5,809 nt of DNA from the NCBI GenBank assembly GCA_024638355.1, contig JAHEKO010000263.1, forward strand, positions 1 to 5,809. The letters are read 5' to 3'. The position numbers and the translations under genes were made by a program. Source of the DNA: Acidobacteriota bacterium (lineage in GTDB: Bacteria; Acidobacteriota; Thermoanaerobaculia; Multivoradales; JAHEKO01). This document shows positions 1-5,809 of the stretch, piece by piece. Below the pieces are notes generated by a model. It saw nothing but the letters and a program-made list of their open reading frames with translations, searched no databases and had not been told where the DNA came from. The first letter of the stretch is position 1, and every line of letters begins with the position of its first letter.

Positions 1-192
1 CTCCTCGCCCAGATCGCGCATCGTCGGCCACCGGCCCCGGTTCCCCTCGGGCCGCAGGCTGACGCCGCGCAGGCCGTACACCGGCCGCTCGCCGCGGAAT
101 CTGGCCGCGAAGGTGTCGGAGAAGAAGTGCGGCACCGAGAAGATGAACGGCGCCTCCCGCCCGCCCGGCTGGATCGGGAAGAGATGCGTGTA
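1..192 (-). other. N-terminal part of a thioesterase-like (alpha/beta-hydrolase) domain of the NRPS, truncated
   Basis: From about residue 1064 the protein reads LFPIQPGGREAPFIFSVPH, then ERPVYGLRGVSL, then TMRDLGEE at the window edge. The order 'pI-x-PGG-x-xPF-x-x-VP', 'RPVYGL', 'T-x-x-D/E-L' is the usual opening of type I thioesterase domains at the end of NRPS and PKS proteins. Only about 64 of the usual 230-260 residues are inside the window; the catalytic Ser, Asp and His are not. The segment after VP reads HFFSDTF and lacks the glycine-rich stretch normally found near the oxyanion hole. A release domain is the best call, but a non-hydrolytic or other alpha/beta-hydrolase relative is possible. 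Confidence 0.72.
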
Positions 193-3100
193 GCGCGGAG
201 CGTCGTTGCCGCCCTCCTGCTCGATCCGTCGCGCCAGCTCGCGGATGGTCGGGTTCTGAAACACCTCCGCCGGCTCCAACTCGACGCCGAAGTCGCGCTC
301 GATCGCCGCGGTCATCTCGACGACCAGGAGCGAGTGGCCGCCGAGCCGGAAGAAATTGTCGGTGACCGCGATGCCCGTGCGCCCGAGCAGCCCCTCCCAG
401 AGGGAGACCAGCCCCTGCTCCCGATCGCCCAGGATCGGCGGTGGAACGTCCTCCCCGGCCTCGGAGTCGATCGGCATCTCTCGCAGTCGCCCCCGGTCCA
501 CCTTGCCGTTCGGCAACCGGGGCAGCTCGGCGAGCTCCACCACGCGGCTCGGGACCATGATCTCCGGCAGCTTGGCCGCGAGGCTTTCGCGCCACGGCGC
601 GATGCCGTTCGCGGTCGCCGCGAAGGCCACGAGCCCGCCGCCGGAGCGCGCGACGACCGCCGCCTCCTCGACTCCAGCGATCGCCAGCAGCGCCGCCTCG
701 ATCTCGCCGGGCTCGATGCGCACGCCGCGCACCTTGATCTGCTCGTCGGTCCGGCCGAGAAAGAGCAACCGCCCGTCCGCCGTCCAGCTCAACCGGTCGC
801 CCGAGCGATAACGACGCCGGGAGCTCTCCTCCCCGACGGCGCGCTCGTCGAAGCTCTCGCCGGTGAGCTGCTCGCGCCGCCAGTAGCCCGCGGCTACCGT
901 CGGTCCCGAGATCCACCCTTCGCCCGGGATGCCGGCCGGTACCCGGCGCCCGAGCTCGTCGAGCACCTGCACTCCGACGCCGGGTATCGGGCAACCGATG
1001 GGCACCGGCCTCGCCTGGTCGCGGCCTTCCAGCTCGTGCACCGTGGCCCATACGGTGGCCTCGGTAGGCCCGTACTCGTTGAACAGCCGCGTCTGCGGGA
1101 GCAGGCGAAAGTGCTCTTCCACCAGGCCCGGCGGGCAGCTCTCGCCGGCCACGATCGCGGCCTCGAGTCCGTCCAGTCGACCCTGCCCGGCCGCGAGCAG
1201 ATGAGCGTAGAGCGACGGCACGCAGAGCAGGCTCGTGACCCGGTGCTCGGCCACCAGCCCTGCCAGGCGCCGCGGATCCCTCGCTTCGCCGTCGGTCGGC
1301 AGAACCAGGGTGCCGCCCGCCGCGAGCGTCCAGAAGATTCCGGCGACCGAGCTGTCGAACGCCAGGCTCGGCAGCAGCAGAAAGCGGGCCGGCGGCGCCT
1401 CGTAGGCGGCGAAGCGGGCCGCGTTCGAGGCCGCCAGGTTGCCGTGGGTGACGACGACCCCCTTGGGCCGGCCGGTCGAGCCCGAGGTGTAGAGAAGGTA
1501 GGCCGGATGGTCGGCGCGGAGCTCGGGCAGCTCGGGAGCCGCGGACGCTTCAAGGCCTTCGACGTCGATCGCCGGCGCGGCGGTCGCGGGCGCGCGCTCG
1601 AGGAGCCGCGAGCGGGTCAGCACCGCCGCCGCCTCGGCGTCGTCGAGCATCTCGCGATTCCTCGCCTCGGGGTAGGCGGGATCCAGCGGGACGTAGGCGG
1701 CTCCGGCCCAGTGGCTGCCCAGGAGGGCCGCGATCATCAGCGGCGACCGATCGAGGAACAGCCCGACCCGATCGCCGGGCTGAACACCACGACCGACGAG
1801 CTCGCCGGCGATGTCGAGACCGACGCGCTCGAGCTCGGCGTAGCTCCAGGCCTCGGCGCCACCGACCAGGGCCGGCGCCCCGGGCGAGCTTCGCGCTCGC
1901 CCGAGAATCTGCCGCGGCAAGAGCGGCGGCTCCCCGAGCGGCGGCCCCTGCTCGAGCTCGTGCAGGCGGCGCTCCTCCACCGCGGTCAGCATCGGCAGCT
2001 CGGCCGTCGGGCGGTCCGCGTCCTCCGCCAGCCCCTCGATCAGCGCGGCGTAGTGGCCCAACAGGCCACGCATCCAGACCTCCTCGAAGCGGTCGGCGCG
2101 ATACTCGGCGGCGATCTCGAGCCCCTCGGCGCCGGCCGAGGCGAACAGCGTGAGGTCGAACTTCGACTCGCCGAGGTCGAGCGGCACCGGCTCGAGGCGC
2201 GCCCCTCCGAGTTTCGGAGCCGGCGGTATCTCCTGATGGACGAACATGGTCTGGAACAGCGGCTGCCGATATTGCCGCCGAGGCGGCGCCAGCTCCTCGA
2301 CCAGAGCGTCGAAGGGGATCGATGCGTGGGCGAGATCGTCGCGCAGCCGTTCACTGAAGGCGCGCAGGGCGTCGCCGACGGCCAGCCCTTCGTCGATCGG
2401 GGCGCGGACCACCACCGGGTTCAGGAAGTAGCCGATCATCTCCGCCGTGGCGGGATGCGAGCGCATCGACGCCGGCGTGGCGAACGCAACGTCGCGGCCG
2501 CCGGTGTAGCGGTGGAGCAAGAGCTGGAAGGTGAAGGCGAGGACGGCAAACGGGGTCGTGCCGGCGGCCGCGGCGACGCGCTGCACCGAGCGGAGCGCGT
2601 CGTCTCCGAGAGGGCGGCTCAACAGGCGGCCGCTCGCCTCCCTCGCCGCGCCAGGCGGGCGCTCGAAGGGCAGCGCCAGCTCCTCGGGCGGCGGGTCCAG
2701 CCGCCGGCGCCAATAGGCGAGATCGGCGGCCCGCCCCTCCGGATCGCGTCCCGCCAGCCAGTAGACGAAGTCGTCGTACTGCGGCGGATCGGCGGAATCG
2801 GGCCGTTCCGACCCCTCTCCATCGTAGGCCGCGGCGAGCTCGCTCCACAGCCGGACCAGCGACCGCTCGTCGGCCAGGATGTGATGCAGGACCAGAAGCA
2901 GCAGACTCTCACCGCCCTCCGGCTCCTCGATCAGCAACAGCCGGATCAAGGGTCCGGTCGCGAGGTCGAACGGCTCACGGGCCTTCGACACGGCGAGCTC
3001 GACCGCCTCCGCGCGCCCCGCCACGACGCGCTCGACCGCGAGCCGGCCGGGCGGCTGCACGACCTGCAGCACCTCGTCGCGGCGGTCCTGGAACGTCGAG

Positions 3101-3381
3101 CGCAGCACGCGGTGCCGCGAGACGACGGCGTTCAGGCTCCGCTCCAGCGCGGCCGGGTCGAGCGGCCCGGCGACCCGGAAGGCGCTCGCCAGGTGGTAGG
3201 CCGCCGAGCTCGGCTCGAGCCGGTGCAGCAGCCAGAGGCTGCGCTGCAGCTCGCCCAGGCGCGCCTCCCGATCCGCGGGCCGCCGCGCGATCGCCGCTGC
3301 GCCCGCGCCCGCCGATGCCCGCTTGAGCCGAATGGCGCGTTCGAGCCGCTCGGCGCGGCTCTCCTGGGCGCGGCCGGTCAT
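1..3381 (-). CDS. Single-module non-ribosomal peptide synthetase, C-A-PCP-TE (C-terminus cut by window edge)
   Basis: I translated this minus-strand frame by hand from the ATG at 3381-3379; it has no stop through position 1 (1,127 residues seen). Reading N to C: a leader of about 40 residues rich in Arg/Ala; a condensation domain (about 40-460); an adenylation domain (about 485-965) with the YTSGSTGRPKG phosphate loop at 631-641; a carrier domain with LGGHSL and phosphopantetheine Ser1017; and from about 1064 the start of a thioesterase-like fold. Such enzymes act in the cytoplasm: the A domain adenylates an amino acid and loads it on the carrier, C joins an upstream acyl or peptidyl donor to it, and TE releases the product. 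No carrier precedes C, so the donor comes from a partner protein. The frame stays open upstream to an in-frame TGA near 3535, and a GTG at 3411 is an alternative start; neither start has a convincing Shine-Dalgarno sequence. Divergent from the glycosyltransferase at 3553. The function class is certain; the product is unknown. Confidence 0.95.
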   Translation of the reverse strand, partial: MTGRAQESRAERLERAIRLKRASAGAGAAAIARRPADREARLGELQRSLWLLHRLEPSSAAYHLASAFRVAGPLDPAALERSLNAVVSRHRVLRSTFQDRRDEVLQVVQPPGRLAVERVVAGRAEAVELAVSKAREPFDLATGPLIRLLLIEEPEGGESLLLLVLHHILADERSLVRLWSELAAAYDGEGSERPDSADPPQYDDFVYWLAGRDPEGRAADLAYWRRRLDPPPEELALPFERPPGAAREASGRLLSRPLGDDALRSVQRVAAAAGTTPFAVLAFTFQLLLHRYTGGRDVAFATPASMRSHPATAEMIGYFLNPVVVRAPIDEGLAVGDALRAFSERLRDDLAHASIPFDALVEELAPPRRQYRQPLFQTMFVHQEIPPAPKLGGARLEPVPLDLGESKFDLTLFASAGAEGLEIAAEYRADRFEEVWMRGLLGHYAALIEGLAEDADRPTAELPMLTAVEERRLHELEQGPPLGEPPLLPRQILGRARSSPGAPALVGGAEAWSYAELERVGLDIAGELVGRGVQPGDRVGLFLDRSPLMIAALLGSHWAGAAYVPLDPAYPEARNREMLDDAEAAAVLTRSRLLERAPATAAPAIDVEGLEASAAPELPELRADHPAYLLYTSGSTGRPKGVVVTHGNLAASNAARFAAYEAPPARFLLLPSLAFDSSVAGIFWTLAAGGTLVLPTDGEARDPRRLAGLVAEHRVTSLLCVPSLYAHLLAAGQGRLDGLEAAIVAGESCPPGLVEEHFRLLPQTRLFNEYGPTEATVWATVHELEGRDQARPVPIGCPIPGVGVQVLDELGRRVPAGIPGEGWISGPTVAAGYWRREQLTGESFDERAVGEESSRRRYRSGDRLSWTADGRLLFLGRTDEQIKVRGVRIEPGEIEAALLAIAGVEEAAVVARSGGGLVAFAATANGIAPWRESLAAKLPEIMVPSRVVELAELPRLPNGKVDRGRLREMPIDSEAGEDVPPPILGDREQGLVSLWEGLLGRTGIAVTDNFFRLGGHSLLVVEMTAAIERDFGVELEPAEVFQNPTIRELARRIEQEGGNDAPRYTHLFPIQPGGREAPFIFSVPHFFSDTFAARFRGERPVYGLRGVSLRPEGNRGRWPTMRDLGEE
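232..429 (-). other. Peptidyl carrier protein (PCP/T) domain of the NRPS
   Basis: Approximate bounds are residues 985-1050. The sequence contains DNFFRLGGHSLLVVEM, the standard carrier motif with the 4'-phosphopantetheine attachment Ser1017 (codon 333-331). It is followed by the helix II/III pattern ending in FQNPTIRELARRI. It accepts the aminoacyl group from the A domain and presents it to C and to the downstream thioesterase-like domain. It needs a phosphopantetheinyl transferase, which is not in this window. Confidence 0.93.
487..1929 (-). other. Adenylation (A) domain of the NRPS
   Basis: Approximate bounds are residues 485-965. All ten core motifs can be found: A1 WSYAEL (512-517), A2 HWAGAAYVPLDP, A3 YTSGSTGRPKG (631-641), A4 FDSS (675-678), A5 NEYGPTE (from 768), A6 GEGWISGPTVAAGY, A7 YRSGD, A8 GRTDEQIKVRGVRIEPGEIE, A9 LPEIMVP, and A10 LPNGKVDR with the catalytic Lys960. 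A6 is divergent but has the usual length. Aligning by eye to the phenylalanine-activating domain of gramicidin synthetase GrsA gives the pocket residues D676, S677, A680, L719, I743, A745, E769, V777, W778 and K960. Asp at the first position and Lys at the last are what alpha-amino-acid activators use. I do not recognise the ten-residue code, so no substrate is assigned. Confidence 0.93.
2002..3264 (-). other. Condensation (C) domain of the NRPS
   Basis: Approximate bounds are residues 40-460 of the synthetase. Motifs in order: C1 LGELQRSLWLL (42-52), C2 RHRVLRSTF, C3 HHILADE (166-172), C4 YDDFVYW, C5 IGYFLNPVVVR (316-326), C6 IPFDALVEEL, and C7 RQPLFQTMFVHQ. The second His (167) is the residue essential for amide formation in the family, and Asp171 is also kept. 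The glycine that normally follows this Asp is Glu172 here. The combination QRSLW, HHxxADxxSL and GYFxNPVV resembles, from memory, a C-domain group common in hybrid polyketide-peptide assembly lines. The absence of a preceding carrier fits transfer from another protein. Catalytic competence is likely; the subtype is inferred. Confidence 0.9.
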
Positions 3382-3489
3382 CGACAGGGGCGTCGACCCG
3401 TCGGTCCGCACTCTGGTCTTCGGCAGCGCCCGCTCACGCGTCGAGAATACCCTGTCGCATCTACCCTTTCGGCCGGCAGGCGAGGCCGT

Positions 3490-3506
3490 CGGCGCGAGTC
3501 GCGCCG
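3490..3506. repeat. Perfect 17-bp inverted repeat (dyad 1) in the divergent intergenic region
   Basis: CGGCGCG, centre AGT, CGCGCCG: seven paired positions with a 3-bp centre. It lies just upstream of the right-facing promoter-like pair and has the same arm length and centre size as dyad 2. No U-tract follows on either strand, so it is not a terminator. A protein-binding site is possible, but in such GC-rich DNA a chance GC dyad cannot be excluded. Confidence 0.45.
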
Positions 3507-3512
3507 CGGCCT

Positions 3513-3541
3513 TTGCCAGGAGTCGGCGCCCGACTCATACT
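3513..3541 (+). promoter_or_regulatory. Candidate sigma70-type promoter of the glycosyltransferase-flippase operon
   Basis: The -35-like TTGCCA (3513-3518, 5/6 match to TTGACA) and -10-like CATACT (3536-3541, 4/6 match to TATAAT including the key second A and last T) are separated by exactly 17 bp. Transcription would start near 3548, about 5 nt before the ATG at 3553. That fits the lack of a Shine-Dalgarno sequence there. In a GC-rich genome, matches this good with ideal spacing are uncommon, but no experiment supports it. Confidence 0.45.
3520..3536. repeat. Perfect 17-bp inverted repeat (dyad 2) inside the promoter spacer
   Basis: GAGTCGG, centre CGC, CCGACTC: a perfect 7-bp-arm dyad. It starts 1 bp after the -35-like hexamer and its last base is the first base of the -10-like hexamer. 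A regulator bound here would sit directly under RNA polymerase. Its centre is 30 bp from the centre of dyad 1, about three helical turns, so both sites face the same side of the DNA. Operator function is inferred. Confidence 0.5.
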
Positions 3542-3552
3542 AGCGAGCGCTG

Positions 3553-4737
3553 ATGCGCATTCTGGAGATCGAGACCGTCGGCCGCGGCGGACTGGCCCAC
3601 TACGCCCACAACCTGTCCGCGGCGCTGGCGGCGCGAGGCCACGAGGTCACCCTGGTCACCGCGGCCGGCTACGAGCTCGACGGCCAGGCCGCGCCGCCGC
3701 CCGGCTTCACCGTTCTCCAGGTGATCGGTCGCGTTGGCCACCGGCTCGGCACCTCGCTCCCCGGCCTCGTTCTCGCTCTATGGCGCAAGTTCGAGGCCGT
3801 CTTCGACGCCTTCGCCGTCGCCCGCTTGGCGCGGCGACTGCGTCCGGACGTCGTTCACCTGCACTGCACCAACCCCATCGCACTTCTCTACGTCGGGCTG
3901 TTGCGACACCGCCTGCGGCCGCTCGTCCTCACCGCGCACGTGGTCACGCCCCACGAGCGAATGCCCCTGCAGAGAGCGATCTGGGGGCGGATCTACCGCC
4001 CGGTGGACCTCGTCGTCGCCCACTCGGAGTTCGACCGGCGGCGCCTGCTCGAAGAGCTCGCCGTCGCCCCGGGCCGGGTGACCGTGATCCCGCACGGCGA
4101 GTACGGCTTCTTCGCTCGCCGCGGCGAGCCGATCGAGCGGGCGACCGCCCGGCTCGATCTCGGCCTGGAGCCGGGGAACGAGGTGGCGCTCTTCTTCGGC
4201 TATGTCCGCGAGTACAAGGGACTGGACCTGCTGCTCGAGGCCTGGCCGGCCGTGGCGTCGGCGCGGAGCGCCGCGCGCCTGGTCGTGGCCGGCGACCCGG
4301 TGAGGCTCGACCGCGGCCGCAGGGAAGAGCTCCGGGAGTGGGCGACGCGCCTGGGGGTCGTTCACCGTTTCGGCTACGTGCCCTTCTCGGAAGTGGCCCG
4401 CTACTTCGCGGCGGCCGACGTGCTGGTCATGCCCTATCGGCGCATCAGTCAGTCGGGAGTCCTCTACCTGGCCCTTTCGCTTGGCGTCGCGGTCGTTGCC
4501 ACCCGGGTGGGCGGTCTGCCGGAATTGCTCGCCGACGGCGAGAGCGCCCTGCTCGTCGAGCCGGACTCTCCGGAGGAGCTCGCTCGGGCGCTGAGCCGGG
4601 CGCTCGGCGAGGCGTCTCTACGAGAGCGCCTCGCGCGCGGCGGACGGCGCATCGCCGACGAGCACTCGTGGCCGGCGATCGCCGGCCGCACCGAGCTCGC
4701 CCTGGCACGCCTCCTGGAAGACCGGCGCACGGGATGA
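3553..4737 (+). CDS. GT4-family glycosyltransferase (GT-B fold), surface glycan assembly
   Basis: A complete 394-residue protein of the usual length for GT4 transferases, which move a sugar from a nucleotide-sugar donor to a lipid-linked or glycan acceptor on the cytoplasmic face of the membrane. The N-terminal acceptor domain shows the glycine-rich loop GRGGLAHY (10-17), a Rossmann-type strand EVTLVT, DVVHLH (99-104) and VIPHG (178-182). The C-terminal donor domain shows FFGYVREYKGLDLLLEA (214-230), RLVVAGD, FGYVPFSEVARYFAAADVLVMPY (273-295), SQSG (299-302) and VGGLPELLADGESALLV (319-335). The usual E-x7-E pair is absent; by eye these positions are Ile298 and Leu306, as in a GT4 subgroup with the S/T-QSGV signature. 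No signal peptide or clear membrane span. An in-frame TAG at 3541 lies 9 nt before the ATG, which fixes the start; no Shine-Dalgarno sequence is seen. Its stop overlaps the flippase start. Donor and acceptor are unknown. Confidence 0.93.
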   Translation: MRILEIETVGRGGLAHYAHNLSAALAARGHEVTLVTAAGYELDGQAAPPPGFTVLQVIGRVGHRLGTSLPGLVLALWRKFEAVFDAFAVARLARRLRPDVVHLHCTNPIALLYVGLLRHRLRPLVLTAHVVTPHERMPLQRAIWGRIYRPVDLVVAHSEFDRRRLLEELAVAPGRVTVIPHGEYGFFARRGEPIERATARLDLGLEPGNEVALFFGYVREYKGLDLLLEAWPAVASARSAARLVVAGDPVRLDRGRREELREWATRLGVVHRFGYVPFSEVARYFAAADVLVMPYRRISQSGVLYLALSLGVAVVATRVGGLPELLADGESALLVEPDSPEELARALSRALGEASLRERLARGGRRIADEHSWPAIAGRTELALARLLEDRRTG

Positions 4738-5809
4738 GCGGAAACGCCACACGCATCGCCCGAGGCGCGGGTTGGATCTACTCCTACCGCCTGATCGACC
4801 GACTCGTCGGATTCGTCGCTCTGGCCGTGCTCGCTCGGATCCTGGTGCCCGAGGACTTCGGCCTGGTGGCCATCGCGGCGTCGATCGTCTCGATCATCGA
4901 GGGCTTGAGCGAGTTCGACGTCAAGCAGGCGTTGATCCACTCCCGCGAAGAGGATCGCGAGCTCTACGACAGCGCCTGGACGCTGTCCGCCGTGCGGGGC
5001 GCCCTGGCCGCGGTGGTCATGGCGTGCGCCGCGCCCTTCGTCGGCGATCCGCGCATCACCGCGATTCTTCTCGTCCTCGCCGCCGCCCCGCTGCTGGACG
5101 GCCTGGCGAATCCGCGCTTCGTCATGTTCGAGCGCGACCTGGTCTATTCCAGGCTGGCGGTGATGACGCTGGTCGCCACGGCGGCATCGGCGGCCGTGAC
5201 GCTCTACGTCGGAATCGTCTACCGGAGCTACTGGGCGCTGGTGCTGGGGATCGTGGTCAGGAGCCTCGCGAGCCTGCTGTCGACCTACGCGCTCTCGCCC
5301 TACCTGCCGCGGCTCACGTTCTCGAGATGGCGGGAGATCTTCCGCTTCAGCGCCTGGATGTCGCTGGCGACCGCGGTGTCGACCCTGGCGCTGCGCACCG
5401 ACCGCATCATCGTCGGGGCGCTGCTCGGAGTCGCGGACGCCGGCGCCTACTTCATGACCCAGCGAGTCGGCGTGATGCCGACGAACGAGCTCATCAGTCC
5501 GCTGCAACGGATCCTCTTCCCCTCGTTCAGCCGGATCGCCGTCGAGCCGGCCCGTCTGCGGCGCGCGGTTCGCGAGTCGATCAACGTTCTCGGCAGCCTC
5601 AGCCTTCCGGCCGCGCTCGGATTCGCCGTCACGTCGAACGACTTCGTGCCGATCGTTCTGGGTGACCAGTGGATCTCCATCACGCCGCTGCTCGTCGTGC
5701 TGGTGCCGTTTCTCGGCCTGCGGGCGACCCTGTCCGCCGCCCGATCGTGCGTGATGGCGCTCGGCAGGACCCGGCTGATGTTTCGCGTGAGCCTGCTCTA
5801 CGCGCTGCT
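4734..5809 (+). CDS. Wzx/PST-type polysaccharide flippase (MOP superfamily), 3' end cut by window edge
   Basis: The frame from the ATG at 4734 is open to the right edge (358 full codons; the family is usually about 430-500). It shows repeated hydrophobic segments, roughly at 20-38, 42-58, 84-103, 108-124, 140-163, 166-187, 206-232, 284-308 and 316-336. Family signatures read are LARILVPEDFGLVAIA (33-48), RTDRIIVGALLG (221-232), GAYFMTQRVGVMP (237-249), LQRILFPSFSRI (257-268) and PIVLGDQW (306-313). This is the pattern of WzxC/AmsL-like polysaccharide exporters, which move undecaprenyl-linked oligosaccharides or related lipid-linked products across the inner membrane. The start overlaps the glycosyltransferase stop (ATGA, 4734-4737), which points to translational coupling in one operon. 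No good Shine-Dalgarno sequence; GGAAG at 4716-4720 is rather far away. The flipped substrate is unknown. Confidence 0.92.
   Translation, partial: MSGNATRIARGAGWIYSYRLIDRLVGFVALAVLARILVPEDFGLVAIAASIVSIIEGLSEFDVKQALIHSREEDRELYDSAWTLSAVRGALAAVVMACAAPFVGDPRITAILLVLAAAPLLDGLANPRFVMFERDLVYSRLAVMTLVATAASAAVTLYVGIVYRSYWALVLGIVVRSLASLLSTYALSPYLPRLTFSRWREIFRFSAWMSLATAVSTLALRTDRIIVGALLGVADAGAYFMTQRVGVMPTNELISPLQRILFPSFSRIAVEPARLRRAVRESINVLGSLSLPAALGFAVTSNDFVPIVLGDQWISITPLLVVLVPFLGLRATLSAARSCVMALGRTRLMFRVSLLYAL

Noticed and set aside
894..1553. A minus-strand open frame of 219 codons within the NRPS adenylation region.
   Set aside because: It is a different frame from the NRPS and gives a Ser/Arg/Pro-rich product, a shadow of the A domain.
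1..3381. An epimerisation or methyltransferase domain in the NRPS.
   Set aside because: Motif A8 runs into A9, A10 and then directly into a single carrier followed by the thioesterase-like segment, leaving no room for an inserted domain.
3379..3411. The GTG at 3411 as the NRPS start instead of the ATG at 3381.
   Set aside because: Both are in frame and neither has a strong ribosome binding site. The ATG already leaves a normal leader of about 40 residues before motif C1, so it was preferred, though the GTG remains possible.
3444..3449. TATTCT on the minus strand as a -10 element for the NRPS.
   Set aside because: No acceptable -35 hexamer lies 16-18 bp upstream, so a promoter was not called.
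3490..3536. The two GC-rich dyads as intrinsic terminators.
   Set aside because: No T-run follows on either strand, and they lie between divergent gene starts, where no transcript ends.
127..3543. A 1,138-codon open frame on the plus strand opposite the NRPS.
   Set aside because: The product is an Arg/Gly/Pro-rich sequence with no recognisable domain. The opposite strand holds a complete set of NRPS motifs in one frame, and GC-rich codon bias opens long antisense frames by itself.
4464..5507. A 347-codon minus-strand open frame opposite the end of the glycosyltransferase and the flippase.
   Set aside because: Composition is low-complexity Arg/Gln/His/Asp, without any motif. The plus strand reads as two well-recognised families with an ATGA overlap.
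4772..5665. A 297-codon plus-strand frame overlapping the flippase.
   Set aside because: It is a shifted frame of the flippase gene, Arg-rich and without membrane segments or motifs.
1..5809. tRNA, rRNA, CRISPR arrays, insertion sequences or integrase sites.
   Set aside because: No direct-repeat array, cloverleaf-like segment, transposase motif or terminal repeats were seen. The window is nearly all coding sequence.

Overview
The window is a very GC-rich (about 70% by eye) bacterial segment with three genes and one short divergent control region. The GC content, the long spurious open frames opposite real genes, and the mix of a non-ribosomal peptide synthetase (NRPS) with polysaccharide genes suggest a large-genome, secondary-metabolite-rich bacterium of the Acidobacteriota or Myxococcota type. 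That placement is an inference; nothing here fixes the taxon.

Region 1 (1-3381, minus strand) is one uninterrupted frame of 1,127 codons that runs off the left edge. It is a single-module NRPS with domains in the order condensation, adenylation, peptidyl carrier, then the start of a thioesterase-like alpha/beta-hydrolase domain. All core motifs of C, A and carrier can be read, including the phosphopantetheine serine. The C domain sits at the N-terminus with no carrier before it, so its donor must come from another protein.

Region 2 (3382-3552) is a 171-bp divergent intergenic region. It holds two perfect 17-bp dyads of identical architecture (7-bp arms, 3-bp centre), centred 30 bp apart. One fills most of the 17-bp spacer of a good promoter-like pair (TTGCCA / CATACT) facing right. 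That promoter would start transcription only about 5 nt before the next ATG, so the message may be nearly leaderless.

Region 3 (3553-5809, plus strand) is an operon of a GT4-type glycosyltransferase and a Wzx/PST-type polysaccharide flippase. They are joined by an ATGA stop/start overlap and the flippase is cut by the right edge. The pair looks like part of a surface polysaccharide or glycolipid locus: the transferase would add a sugar on the cytoplasmic side and the flippase would move the lipid-linked product across the inner membrane.

The point of most interest is the pairing of a one-module, thioesterase-terminated NRPS with a polysaccharide assembly operon through a shared regulatory region. 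Either the NRPS makes an (acyl-)aminoacyl group for a glycan or glycolipid, or two unrelated clusters happen to meet here. The window alone cannot decide between these.
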